From: UBA1422 sp963676385
GTDB lineage: Bacteria; Bacillota; Clostridia; Peptostreptococcales; Anaerovoracaceae
Length of the DNA stretch: 64,000 nucleotides
Assembly (NCBI GenBank): GCA_963676385.2
Contig: CAXXMM010000007.1
Location: forward strand, 113,169-177,168
Reading direction: 5' to 3'
The notes under the pieces: model-generated
Told to the model about the DNA's origin: nothing
What the model saw: the letters and a program-made list of their open reading frames with translations, nothing else
Database searches by the model: none
Position numbers and translations under genes: made by a program
Part shown: positions 51,431 to 60,712 of the stretch, one piece after another
Position numbering within the stretch: the stretch's first letter is position 1
Layout: every line of letters begins with the position of its first letter

Positions 51431-54400
51431 CTATTTGAAATAGCCTATGCCGGAGGCAAAGAGTTGTTGGTCAAAATTGCCCGGCACGTTTTTAAATACG
51501 TTTTCACCCATTCGTTCTGAATGGGACATTTTGCCGTAAATACGGCCATCCTTTGAAGTGATTCCCTCTACCGCCCAGACAGATCCATTGGGATTATATC
51601 GAATATCCATGGATGGCACCCCGTCAAAGTCCACATATTGAGTGGCAATCTGCCCCCCGGCTGCCACTTGAGAAAGCACCCTTTGCTCTGCTACGAAACG
51701 ACCTTCTCCGTGGGATACGGCGATGGTATGCACATCTCCCACTTGGCATGCAGACAGCCAAGGAGAAAGGGTGGATGCCACCCGGGTTCGTACCAGACAA
51801 GACATATGTCTGCCAATGGTGTTATATGTCAAGGTCGGACTATCCGCCTTCTGAGGACGAATCTCTCCATAAGGCACCAGGCCTAATTTAATAAGGGCTT
51901 GGAATCCGTTGCAAATGCCCAACATCAATCCGTCACGTTTTTGGAGAAGTTCCATCACAGCCTCCATAATCACCGGGTTTCTAAAAACAGCAGTGATAAA
52001 CTTGGCAGAGCCCTCCGGTTCGTCCCCCCCGGAAAACCCACCCGGAATCATGATAATCTGAGAGGATTTGATTTTTTGCGCCAAAACTTCAATGGACTCC
52101 GCCAACGCAGATTGGGTTAAGTTTCGTAACACCAATATTTCTCCATCTCCTCCTGCCTTTTGAAAAGCCCGAAGAGAGTCCATCTCACAGTTGGTTCCCG
52201 GGAAGGCGGGAATCAGCACTTTCGGTTTTGGGGTGCCAATCATTGGCCCACTATACCCCTTCATTTCCGGGGCAACAAAGTCCACTGAAGGCATGTCCGC
52301 CATGGTCCCCGGTTCCCCGGGGTTGGTTGGGAACACCTCTTCTAAAGGAGTTGTCCATCGTTTTAAAACTTCGTTCAGGCTGATTTTTTTCTGCTCTCCA
52401 TCGATAACATAAACCATACTGGCCTGATCTGTGGTTTCCCCAATGACTTTGTAGGGCAAGTCTTTCATCAATTCACTGACATCTTCTTTTTTGCTTATCT
52501 CCAGCAACAAACTGCCGTAGGCGGCTTCTGTTAATTCCCGAAGGCTCATGCTGTACAGGGATACGCCGATTTTGTTTCCCACCGCCATCTTGGCCAGACT
52601 GACAAAAATACCGCCACGACCAATGGGGCTTGCAGACAAAATGTGTTTTTCCAATATGCACCGATGGACTTGATCCATGGATTTTTTGTAGGCTTCGAAA
52701 TCAGGAATGCCTTTGCCGTCTTTGTTAATGGGCAGCACCACCAGCTTGCTTCCCACTTTCTTCAATTCAGGAGATATCACCACAGAAGCTTTGGTGGTGG
52801 TCATGGCAAAAGAAACCAAAGCGGGAGGCACATTTTTGTCCATAAAGGTGCCGGACATACTATCCTTTCCACCTATCGCCGGTATTTCAAGGGCTTTTTG
52901 AACTTTTAAAGCCCCCAACAATGCGGCCAAAGGTTTTCCCCAGGACTCATCCCCCACAAGTTTTTCAAAATACTCTTGAAAACTGAGGCGAACATTCCGT
53001 CGGTCTCCCCCCATGGCAACGATTTTCGTCACCGAGTCCACCACAGCATTCAAGGCGCCATGGAAAGGACTTTCCTTTGCCAAATAAGGATCGTATCCGT
53101 AGGCCATCAGGGTTGCCGTGTCCGTTTGGGGACAGTGACCATCCAATCCTGCGGGGAGGGGAAGTTTTGCAGCCATTCCCGGCGCCGGAGAAAGTTGATA
53201 TTTCCCCCCCAAAGGCATGAGAACCGTCGCCGCGCCAATGGTGCTGTCAAAACGCTCAATCAAACCTTTTTTGCTGCAACAGTTTAAATCCGACAAATAA
53301 TCTTCTGTGGAAATCAAAGGTGTCAGGTCGCCAAACCCCACCGGAGATTTCACCGAAGCGGTGGCTGTTTGACCGGCTCCGTTGGTATCAATAAAAGCCC
53401 TGCTCAAATTCAATATGGTTTGTCCCCGCCAAGTCATTTTCACCCGACCGGAGTCGTTGACCACTGCCACAGGAGTGGCCTCCAAATTTTCTTCATCTGC
53501 ATACTGTAAAAAAGCCGCTTCATCCTTTGCGCTAAGAACCACAGCCATGCGTTCCTGAGATTCGGAGATGGCCAGTTCTGTGCCGTCCAATCCTTCATAT
53601 TTTTTTGGAACCAAATCCAGGTTAATGTCCAGTCCATCGGCCAACTCACCTATGGCCACCGACACACCGCCGGCACCAAAATCGTTGCATCTTTTAATTA
53701 AGCCCGCCGCTTCTTTTCTTCGAAACAGTCGTTGAATATTTCTTTCCACCGGGGGATTGCCTTTTTGAACCTCTGCACCGCATGCAGCCAAAGAGCCTTC
53801 CGTATGCTCCTTGGAAGATCCGGTGGCACCGCCGCATCCATCCCTTCCGGTACGTCCTCCTACCAAAACAATCACGTCTCCGGGTATCGGTTCTTGTCGG
53901 ACCACATGGCTCGCGGGGGATGCCCCAATGACAGCACCTAACTCCATGCGTTTTGCCACATAATCTTCATGGTATACTTCGTCAATCAGACCTGCCGCCA
54001 AACCGATTTGATTCCCATAGGAACTGTATCCGGCTGCCGCCTCCCGGGTCAATTTCTTTTGGGGAAGTTTGCCTTTGATGGTTTCTGAAACCGGCTTGCG
54101 AGGATCTGCCGCACCGGTTACTCTCATTGCCTGGTAAACATAAGCTCTTCCGGAAAGAGGATCTCTGATGGCCCCACCCAAACAGGTTGCGGCTCCACCA
54201 AAGGGCTCAATTTCAGTGGGATGATTATGGGTTTCGTTCTTGAATTGAACGATCCATTCTTCATCTTGACCATCCACATCGGCAGTCACCCGAATACTGC
54301 ATGCATTGATTTCATCCGACTCGTCCAAATCCTCTACCTTGCCCATTTTCTTCAAATATTTTGTCCCCAGACAAGCCACATCCATTAGGTTGACATCTTT

Positions 54401-55201
54401 TTTCTTGTCCCCGTATACTTCCTTTCGCATTTCAATGTATTCTTCGAAAGCCTGGCGAACCACTTCTCCATAAGGGCTGGTTTCAAAATAGATATCTGTT
54501 AGCTTGGTGTGAAAAGTGGTGTGCCTGCAGTGATCGGACCAATAAGTATCCAAAACCTTTAACTCTGTAAGCGTTGGATTTCTTTGTTCTGTATTGCGAA
54601 AATAGTCGGCAACATGAAACAAGTCTGCCTTGCTCATGGCAAATTCGCTATTCAACCGAAAGGTTTCCAGTTCCTCCTCCGTCATGGTCAAAAACCCTTG
54701 AATAACCGGTACGTCATCCGGTCTTACGGTCTCCATTTGAAGGGTGGCGGGCTTTTCCAAGGAGGCCTCCTGGGAATCCACCGGATTAATCAAATATTCT
54801 TTTATTTTGTCAATTTCTTCCGAAGATAACTCACCCTCCAAGGCAATGACTTTGCCGCAGCTGACATTTGCTTTGGATCCCGGATTCAGCAACCTGACAC
54901 ATTGGGCAGCACTGTCCGCCCGTTGGTCATACTGTCCCGGCAAATATTCGATGCCAAAAAACACTGCCCCCGGTATGCTGGGCAATTCCTCTTCAAAAAC
55001 AATATCCACACCGGCCTCGGCGAAAACACCCTGCAAAGATTGAGTATAGGTATCATTTTCTATGTTTTCAATATCGTAACGATTGAACAGTCGAAGCCCG
55101 GCCAGTCGATCCATCTTTAGATTTTGCCGTAAATCCATTAACAATCCGGTTGCCTCTACTGCAAAATCTTTTTTCTTTTCTACATAGATTCGTCTTACCA
55201 T
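51431..55201 (-). CDS. purL: Phosphoribosylformylglycinamidine synthase, single chain
   Basis: A 1256-residue FGAM synthase with the fused layout of the large clostridial PurL: N-terminal region, two PurM-like halves and a C-terminal class I glutaminase. DTYWSDHCRHTTFHTKL, NETHNHPTEIEPFGGAATC, GRTGRDGCGGATGS and GAGGVSVAIGELADGL are the synthase blocks. The glutaminase has LIPAFPGTNCEMDS, MLGICNGFQALIKLGLVPYG with the nucleophile Cys, and the closing HGEGRF. It is the first gene of the purine operon. AAAGGA lies upstream of the ATG at 55201. A palindromic terminator at 55349-55374 separates it from the radical SAM gene. Confidence 0.97.
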   Translation of the reverse strand: MVRRIYVEKKKDFAVEATGLLMDLRQNLKMDRLAGLRLFNRYDIENIENDTYTQSLQGVFAEAGVDIVFEEELPSIPGAVFFGIEYLPGQYDQRADSAAQCVRLLNPGSKANVSCGKVIALEGELSSEEIDKIKEYLINPVDSQEASLEKPATLQMETVRPDDVPVIQGFLTMTEEELETFRLNSEFAMSKADLFHVADYFRNTEQRNPTLTELKVLDTYWSDHCRHTTFHTKLTDIYFETSPYGEVVRQAFEEYIEMRKEVYGDKKKDVNLMDVACLGTKYLKKMGKVEDLDESDEINACSIRVTADVDGQDEEWIVQFKNETHNHPTEIEPFGGAATCLGGAIRDPLSGRAYVYQAMRVTGAADPRKPVSETIKGKLPQKKLTREAAAGYSSYGNQIGLAAGLIDEVYHEDYVAKRMELGAVIGASPASHVVRQEPIPGDVIVLVGGRTGRDGCGGATGSSKEHTEGSLAACGAEVQKGNPPVERNIQRLFRRKEAAGLIKRCNDFGAGGVSVAIGELADGLDINLDLVPKKYEGLDGTELAISESQERMAVVLSAKDEAAFLQYADEENLEATPVAVVNDSGRVKMTWRGQTILNLSRAFIDTNGAGQTATASVKSPVGFGDLTPLISTEDYLSDLNCCSKKGLIERFDSTIGAATVLMPLGGKYQLSPAPGMAAKLPLPAGLDGHCPQTDTATLMAYGYDPYLAKESPFHGALNAVVDSVTKIVAMGGDRRNVRLSFQEYFEKLVGDESWGKPLAALLGALKVQKALEIPAIGGKDSMSGTFMDKNVPPALVSFAMTTTKASVVISPELKKVGSKLVVLPINKDGKGIPDFEAYKKSMDQVHRCILEKHILSASPIGRGGIFVSLAKMAVGNKIGVSLYSMSLRELTEAAYGSLLLEISKKEDVSELMKDLPYKVIGETTDQASMVYVIDGEQKKISLNEVLKRWTTPLEEVFPTNPGEPGTMADMPSVDFVAPEMKGYSGPMIGTPKPKVLIPAFPGTNCEMDSLRAFQKAGGDGEILVLRNLTQSALAESIEVLAQKIKSSQIIMIPGGFSGGDEPEGSAKFITAVFRNPVIMEAVMELLQKRDGLMLGICNGFQALIKLGLVPYGEIRPQKADSPTLTYNTIGRHMSCLVRTRVASTLSPWLSACQVGDVHTIAVSHGEGRFVAEQRVLSQVAAGGQIATQYVDFDGVPSMDIRYNPNGSVWAVEGITSKDGRIYGKMSHSERMGENVFKNVPGNFDQQLFASGIGYFK

Positions 55202-55341
55202 GACTAACCTGTCCTTTCCTGCATTTCCTAGGGAACAAAACCAGGTCCAAAATGAAGATTGTTCGATTTTGGCTGGTTTTCTCTATCTTTTGAGGTATCA
55301 TAACACAGAAAAGGGCAAAAATAAGCACCATTTTAAATTTT

Positions 55342-55374
55342 ATAAAAATATAGTTCGACATATGTCGAACTATA
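55342..55374 (-). terminator. 26-bp perfect palindrome before purL, terminator or attenuator
   Basis: TATAGTTCGACATATGTCGA with its remaining CTATA forms an 11-bp stem around ATAT; TTTTTAT follows on the minus strand. It sits about 120 bp past the BioB-like gene and 150 bp before purL. Immediately upstream (55375-55425) lie pairable segments CCTCT/AGAGG and TGCG/CGCA, so a ligand- or protein-controlled attenuator is possible. Confidence 0.7.
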
Positions 55375-55493
55375 CCTCTGCGGCCGCTGGCCATTATTCG
55401 CATAAGTACCCTCTTGCTGAGAGGATCACTTTGTATTAGAAGAATCCTTTGGAAGGAGGATTAAATACAAAATATGGACAACCTAATCCTGTT

Positions 55494-56543
55494 TTAAAGG
55501 GATTTTGTTTGAATCAGATAGTTTAAATCCAGGGGTATCTTACTTTCATCTCCTTTGCGAATGTTTTGAAATCCACATTCAAAAAGCATTTTTCGACAGT
55601 TGGCCATATCCATTCCACGATTCTTTGCAGTGTCCTTGTGACAATCTCTGGGATTTGCTCCACTTTCCGCAGTAATGATGTTGGCTCCAGAAATATAACC
55701 CAATGCATTAGGTTCATGTACACCCATATAGGCCATGGTTGGGACGGTAACTGAACAAAGAGCAATCGTCGCCACAATATGGGCCAATCGAAGTTCACTG
55801 ATTTGTCCCAAATGAGCCAGTGGGGCGCCGGGAACCGCAACCCTTCTCATGGCAGCATGCTGAACGATTCCCATCTCGATTCCAATAAAAATATTATCTA
55901 CTAGTTGGTCAATGGTATGCTCAGGACCTATGGGTTCACAACAGGTGTACAGCTGAAGACCGGCATCTAATGCATTTTTCATGGTTTGAATTCGGTCCTC
56001 CGGCTTTAGTTTCGTATCAATTCCCTCGTTGATTCGACACACATGATACACGCCGTCAACTCCTGCCTGTTTCATGGCGCGAAAAGCATCCAGACTGCTG
56101 TCCCCTACATTGGCCCAAATCTGCGTTGTGGGTGGGACCAACTGACGTGATTGGCAAACAGTGTTTATAAAGGATTCCAAGTTATATTCATGCATTGTCA
56201 TTAAGTAAAGTCCATACAGGTCATCATATTGCACGAACTCAAGAATTCTTTGGGTCAATTCTTCCTTCCCCATATGAAATTCTTCAAATGCCGTATCATC
56301 CTCCCCAAAAGTGCAAAAACGACACCCCCCGGGACAGGGAGCCACGTCAACGCCGATTTGAGCCAATATGATGGCAGAATTGTCATTCTTCCTTCGGATA
56401 ATCTGTGATGCCGCTGCCCGAAGAACCCCGCCATCAAAACTGTTTTCATCCATTGCAAGGAGCAGCTTACAGTCCTCCCTGTTGAGGGGGATGTCTGCCC
56501 AAGCCTTATCCAAGATTCGATTTAACTGTGATGAAATTTTCAT
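55494..56543 (-). CDS. BioB/HydE-like radical SAM protein of unknown substrate
   Basis: A 349-residue radical SAM enzyme. The cluster motif is CPGGCRFCTFGEDD (CX3CX2C), and the TIM-barrel pattern with DSSLDAFRAMKQAGVDGVYH, INEGIDTKLKPEDRIQTM and GLQLYTCCEPIGPEHT resembles the biotin synthase/HydE/PylB superfamily. The last part, ALGYISGANIITAESGANPR, fits the BATS-type C-terminal strand. AAAGGAGG lies before the ATG at 56543, so 34 codons of a longer frame are dropped. A PadR regulator gene is directly upstream. The reaction cannot be told; no hydrogenase maturation, biotin or pyrrolysine gene is near. Confidence 0.82.
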   Translation of the reverse strand: MKISSQLNRILDKAWADIPLNREDCKLLLAMDENSFDGGVLRAAASQIIRRKNDNSAIILAQIGVDVAPCPGGCRFCTFGEDDTAFEEFHMGKEELTQRILEFVQYDDLYGLYLMTMHEYNLESFINTVCQSRQLVPPTTQIWANVGDSSLDAFRAMKQAGVDGVYHVCRINEGIDTKLKPEDRIQTMKNALDAGLQLYTCCEPIGPEHTIDQLVDNIFIGIEMGIVQHAAMRRVAVPGAPLAHLGQISELRLAHIVATIALCSVTVPTMAYMGVHEPNALGYISGANIITAESGANPRDCHKDTAKNRGMDMANCRKMLFECGFQNIRKGDESKIPLDLNYLIQTKSL

Positions 56544-56671
56544 TGATTCCTCCTTTGATTTTGCTACATCTGCAACGCTCTCATTTTGCGGACATCCACC
56601 ACTATTAGTGTTTGTCCAGTAGTTGGGTAAAAAGAAAGTCCACAACCGGTTAGTGCTGGGACGAATTTCTT

Positions 56672-57049
56672 CTATGCCTTTGCTTCGCGAATCAGCGCTT
56701 CAATAAAATCCTTATATCCTTCTAAGGTCAACACCCAGTTATCCAGGCAATCCCGGCCTTCTTGGGTAATGTGATACACTTTTTTTGCCGGCCCGGTGCT
56801 CTCAAGTTCCCACTCAAACTGAATCAAACCCTTCTCTTCCAAATTGGCCAAGGTCCGATAAATGCCAGTGTTGTCCGCTTTGCCTCCCTGAATAAAACTT
56901 TGATTTTCCAAGGCTTGTATGATGGAATACCCATGGAGATTTTGTTTGGCCAACAATGTAAGGATGTTTGGCTGTAATAGTTTGTCCAGGTTATATCCCT
57001 TGCAGGAACATTTGGCGTTTGCTATTGGTGTATTGTTGCTATTAGACAT
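56672..57049 (-). CDS. PadR family regulator with Cys-rich N-terminus
   Basis: A 125-residue winged-helix regulator. After a short segment with CSCKGYNLDKL the PadR fold follows: LLAKQNLHGYSIIQALENQS, DNTGIYRTLANLEEKGLIQF and KKVYHITQEGRDCLDNW. The CxC pair near residue 14 is unusual and could bind a metal or sense redox state. It lies 130 bp upstream of the BioB-like radical SAM gene on the same strand and probably controls it. Confidence 0.87.
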   Translation of the reverse strand: MSNSNNTPIANAKCSCKGYNLDKLLQPNILTLLAKQNLHGYSIIQALENQSFIQGGKADNTGIYRTLANLEEKGLIQFEWELESTGPAKKVYHITQEGRDCLDNWVLTLEGYKDFIEALIREAKA

Positions 57050-57117
57050 AGTCTGTTACCTCAATTGTAATATATCATTTTTCATTGGCACGTGTCAATC
57101 ACATTTGAGACAAATCA

Positions 57118-57912
57118 TTAAGATGGCATGTCCCTTTTTTCAAAGATTTTTAGGGTGAAGAAAAGAAGAATCCCTGTGGCAATCAAACATCTTGCAATAT
57201 AAAATGGATCCAACGTCCCAGCCAATAAGTCTTTGGTTTCAAAAAATCGCAGGGGTGAAATATTCTTCAGGAAAGAAGCTTTGTCGCTCATATCGTACAC
57301 AATGCCGGCAATGAAGCAAACCATAAAGATAAGGTTTGCCACCGTGGCACCTTTTTCCGGTCGCTTCAGGGCTGCCGACCAAATGGCCCCAATGGCAAAG
57401 AATAAAAGACCCACAAAAATAAGGGCAAGGGTGTAGCGATATATAAACCCTACATCTGCACCTTCCGATTTGGTAATGGCAATACCCATCAGGGAAAAGG
57501 GAATATTCATCAAGCAAAACAGCACTAAAAATCCAGCACCGACCATAAGCTTTCTGGTCAAAATATAGGAACGGGTTCGAGGTTTTGTAAAAATAAATTC
57601 CTGGGTTTTATCAATCAATTCCCGGTTTACTGCCGAAGATCCCAGGTACACCCCATAAAGGATCACACAAATAAATACATAAAACATCAGAACAGAGTAG
57701 TACCCACCCAAGGTTTTAAAATCCACGCCATCCCCCATGCCCATTACAGCTAAAATAATTCTGGGGAACTTATCCAAAATTTTGTTCAAATCTAATCCGC
57801 CTTGTATTCCGGTATATTTGGTCATGCCGGCCACCACAAGAAAAGCTAGTCCCAATATCCAAAAAACAAAGGGTTTTATGCCAAATCGGATTTCTTTCAA
57901 CGCAATATTCAT
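57118..57912 (-). CDS. ABC-2 type transporter permease
   Basis: A 264-residue membrane protein with six helices: near 13-32 (GIKPFVFWILGLAFLVVAG), 70-92, 125-145, 155-178, 190-212 and 235-255. The YLGSSAVNRELIDKTQEFIF loop is typical of ABC-2 permeases. It follows another permease and the ATPase on the same strand and forms the second membrane half of that exporter. Substrate is not known; drug or lipid export is typical. Confidence 0.85.
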   Translation of the reverse strand: MNIALKEIRFGIKPFVFWILGLAFLVVAGMTKYTGIQGGLDLNKILDKFPRIILAVMGMGDGVDFKTLGGYYSVLMFYVFICVILYGVYLGSSAVNRELIDKTQEFIFTKPRTRSYILTRKLMVGAGFLVLFCLMNIPFSLMGIAITKSEGADVGFIYRYTLALIFVGLLFFAIGAIWSAALKRPEKGATVANLIFMVCFIAGIVYDMSDKASFLKNISPLRFFETKDLLAGTLDPFYIARCLIATGILLFFTLKIFEKRDMPS

Positions 57913-57921
57913 TGTCGCCCC

Positions 57922-58722
57922 CTATTCTCTTACGTCTTTTGTGCAATATCGGTATATAGACGCCACCATAAAAATCACAAACAGCACAACTGCGGTCACC
58001 ACATATTGGGTTTCAAAATGTCCTTCTACAACGGCTGTATACGGATCAAAATACTTGAAGGGTGCAATATATCGCATCTCCACCTTGTCAATAATCCCGG
58101 CCATGGCAGTCAAAATGTATCCGGCAAATGCAATGGCCATTGCCGTACCTGAAATGGTGCGAACCCGCCGCGCTTGGATGGAGTACAGCATTGCAAAAGA
58201 CATAAATAAAAGTTCTGTAAACAAAAGATTGAAGGATGCTAATCCAATTCGACCCAAGATTTCGTTTTCACCTGCCATTTTTGCAACCACTAAAGCCCAG
58301 CCTACAATCAGTCCATTGGAAACCAGCAGAACCACAAGAATAGCCGATAATTTTTCTCCCAACATTCTTCCCCGTGTCACCGGTTTGGCATAAAGAAATT
58401 CCTGGCAATGGCATCGTTTTTCTCTGGCAAACACTTGTAGGGTTACGGAGGTGGCAAACATGGCCCCAAGCAAGGTTAAATAGGTAAAGCCAAAGGCATA
58501 AAAGCCCTCATAGCTGAACATGTTGTCTGAAAAGCCAAAAGCAACTAAAAACTCCTTGGGGAAGGAGGCCAACATAGCCAAAATATCCTTTGCGCTATCC
58601 TGATAAATGGGATACATTCCCTGCATGAAAAGTGAAATGCACACCAATATTGTTAAGGTCCAACCTGCCATGCTGGCAAGGCTCCGTTTCAGTTCAAATC
58701 GGAAAATATTCATATTCGCCAC
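57922..58722 (-). CDS. ABC-2 type transporter permease
   Basis: A 266-residue membrane protein with six helices, starting with FRFELKRSLASMAGWTLTIL and having the EKRCHCQEFLYAKPVTRGRM cytoplasmic loop that couples to the ATPase. It starts immediately after the ATPase gene stop, so the pair is translationally linked. Together with the next permease it forms the membrane part of an exporter. Confidence 0.85.
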   Translation of the reverse strand: MANMNIFRFELKRSLASMAGWTLTILVCISLFMQGMYPIYQDSAKDILAMLASFPKEFLVAFGFSDNMFSYEGFYAFGFTYLTLLGAMFATSVTLQVFAREKRCHCQEFLYAKPVTRGRMLGEKLSAILVVLLVSNGLIVGWALVVAKMAGENEILGRIGLASFNLLFTELLFMSFAMLYSIQARRVRTISGTAMAIAFAGYILTAMAGIIDKVEMRYIAPFKYFDPYTAVVEGHFETQYVVTAVVLFVIFMVASIYRYCTKDVRE

Positions 58723-59598
58723 CTATTGGTAATAGTGCATGAAGATTTCTTCCAGATCAGGTTCAGAAATCTCCAGATTCAGCAGTCGGTGTTTTGCTAA
58801 TTGTTCTATCAACAAATTGCAGTCCCCGCGGAAAATAAACTCCACTGTGGTTCCCATCACACGCAAATCGGAAACCCCTTCCAACCCGCCAATATTGGGG
58901 GCAACCCCTTCATGAAGCGTCAAGCTGACTTTTTTGTATGCCTCTTCCCGCAATCCGTTAATGCTCTGCTCTTTGATGATTTTCCCTTCTTTTATGATGG
59001 CCACCCGGTCACAAAGTCGTTGCACTTCAGATAAAATATGGGAAGAAAACAGCACCGTTGCACCGTTCTTGTTTTCATTGCGAATCAGTTCAAAAAAGGT
59101 TTTTTGCATCAGTGGGTCAAGGCCGCTGGTAGGCTCATCCAACATAATTAGTCTGGGAGAATGGAGCAGCCCTTGAACAATTCCTACTTTTTTTCGATTG
59201 CCCAAACTCATATCTTCAATTTTGCGGTTCAAATCCACTTCCAAAGCATCAGACAGGGTCTTAATTTTGTCACTACAGTCCTTGCCATAAAAACTTGCTG
59301 AGTAGTTAAGTAAATCAATGGCTTTCATGTTGTCATAATAAGATACTTCGCTGGGAAGATAGCCTACTTGTTTTAATATTTCCACCTTATGGGTTTCACA
59401 GTCCAGCCCAAAGATTTCCGCCTTGCCGCTGGTCTTTTTAATCAACGATAAGAGGGTTCGAATGGTGGTAGACTTTCCGGCACCGTTGGGGCCTATGAAT
59501 CCGTATAATTGACCTTCTTCCACTTTTAGGTTGACATCTATAATCCCCCTTGCCTTTCCGTAATATTTGGTCAAGTTGGTCGTCTCTATGACATTCAT
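58723..59598 (-). CDS. ABC transporter ATP-binding protein
   Basis: A 291-residue ATPase of the CcmA/NatA type. Walker A GPNGAGKST, signature MSLGNRKKVGIVQGLLHSPR (LGNRKK in place of LSGGQ), Walker B LIMLDEPTSGLDPL, and a C-terminal extension of about 80 residues usual for ABC-2 exporters. Its start overlaps the stop of the diguanylate cyclase gene by four bases (ATGA). Substrate is unknown. Confidence 0.93.
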   Translation of the reverse strand: MNVIETTNLTKYYGKARGIIDVNLKVEEGQLYGFIGPNGAGKSTTIRTLLSLIKKTSGKAEIFGLDCETHKVEILKQVGYLPSEVSYYDNMKAIDLLNYSASFYGKDCSDKIKTLSDALEVDLNRKIEDMSLGNRKKVGIVQGLLHSPRLIMLDEPTSGLDPLMQKTFFELIRNENKNGATVLFSSHILSEVQRLCDRVAIIKEGKIIKEQSINGLREEAYKKVSLTLHEGVAPNIGGLEGVSDLRVMGTTVEFIFRGDCNLLIEQLAKHRLLNLEISEPDLEEIFMHYYQ

Positions 59599-60566
59599 AT
59601 CAATTCCTCTCTCTCTTCAGGCATAAGGGTCACCATCCAGTCCGGGGTAGCGAATCTTCGTTTTCCCGCATTTTTGGCTTGATAAAGCAAATGATCCACC
59701 TTTTTCATGATTTCTTCCTCTGAAATGCTTTTAAGCGTCTCGCTGTCCATTTGGATAAACCCGGCACTAAACCCAATCCCTTGAATGGATTCTTTGAAGT
59801 GGTTGCATAACGCGTTGTGAATTCTCTTAATAATGGATGCCGCCCCTTCCAGTTCTACACCGGGAAATACAAACATAAATTCTTCACCACCAAAACGGCC
59901 AATAATATCCTGCCGACGCATGCACTCTCTGGCAATGCGGGAAAAATTCTCCAGCACCCGGTCCCCCATTAGGTGGCCATAGATGTCATTGATTCGCTTA
60001 AAATCATCCATATCAATAATACCTACAGAAACCACCGGATAGGTTTCAGAAAATCCAGGAAGATCTTTGAGCAATTGAACCAAACTTTTCTTGTTAATGG
60101 TGCCGGTGGCGCCATCTAAGGTCAACTCGTGTTGCAGCAACTCTTCAAATTGTTTTTCTTTGGTGATATCCGTAAAAGAAACCACCACATATTGTTCATC
60201 TTCCACATCCACAGTACTGACGGAAAGTTTAAACCAAATAGGCTTTTCCTCTCCACCAACCTTATGGGCATTCATTAATTCCACATCTTGCAAAGGTTGA
60301 TGATGGGTTAATTCATTAATCAAATTTGCCCGTAGCATACAAAAACTGCATGCCTCCGTTTCACCGCAAATTTTGTCGGATCCTACAACTTTGGTGCAGT
60401 TAAAAACATTGCCAAACTGCTTCCCCTGATAATTCTCTTTTTCCACTTGAAAGAGCCGGAACATGTAATCATTGGCTGCCACAACCGCTGCATTACTGTC
60501 CAGTATTACCAGTCCAATTGGCGCATATTGATAAATTGCAGAAAAAAATTCATAATTCCGATTCAA
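59595..60566 (-). CDS. PAS-GGDEF diguanylate cyclase with TTG start
   Basis: A 323-residue c-di-GMP synthase. The PAS domain (FFSAIYQYAPIGLVILDSNA) contains a Cys-rich insert FNCTKVVG...CGETEACSFCMLR with four cysteines, a pattern seen in some anaerobe PAS sensors. The GGDEF domain has the active GGEEF (IGRFGGEEFMFVFPG) and the DFKRINDIYGHLMGDRVL nucleotide site; an RxxD inhibitory site is not evident. TTG at 60566 is chosen because GGAGG is seven bases upstream and the promoter's -10 box (60636-60641) lies after the longer frame's ATG. It is followed by the ABC exporter. Confidence 0.9.
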   Translation of the reverse strand: MNRNYEFFSAIYQYAPIGLVILDSNAAVVAANDYMFRLFQVEKENYQGKQFGNVFNCTKVVGSDKICGETEACSFCMLRANLINELTHHQPLQDVELMNAHKVGGEEKPIWFKLSVSTVDVEDEQYVVVSFTDITKEKQFEELLQHELTLDGATGTINKKSLVQLLKDLPGFSETYPVVSVGIIDMDDFKRINDIYGHLMGDRVLENFSRIARECMRRQDIIGRFGGEEFMFVFPGVELEGAASIIKRIHNALCNHFKESIQGIGFSAGFIQMDSETLKSISEEEIMKKVDHLLYQAKNAGKRRFATPDWMVTLMPEEREELI

Positions 60567-60635
60567 ATTATCCCCTCCACAAATTCTTGACGAAAGGCCA
60601 CTACCTTTTGGTTCCCCATCCTTTGTTTGGACATA

Positions 60636-60664
60636 ATTATACCCCTTTCTTGAAGATAATTCAA
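60636..60664 (-). promoter_or_regulatory. Promoter of the diguanylate cyclase gene
   Basis: TTGAAT (60659-60664), a 17-bp spacer and TATAAT (60636-60641) on the minus strand. The -10 box is inside one arm of the inverted repeat at 60638-60692. Confidence 0.78.
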
Positions 60665-60692
60665 TTTCTATCCACATAGAGAAAGGGGTATA
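60638..60692. repeat. 13-bp inverted repeat spanning the DGC promoter
   Basis: TATACCCCTTTCT (60638-60650) and its perfect complement (60680-60692) are 29 bp apart. One arm covers the -10 box; the other lies between htpG and the -35 box. It could serve as a repressor site or as a hairpin at the end of htpG. Confidence 0.85.
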
Positions 60693-60712
60693 CTATTAAC
60701 AGCTTTCTAGTC

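Noticed and set aside
55202..55440. Guanine/adenine riboswitch before purL
   Set aside because: The conserved aptamer core, including TCTACC, is absent.
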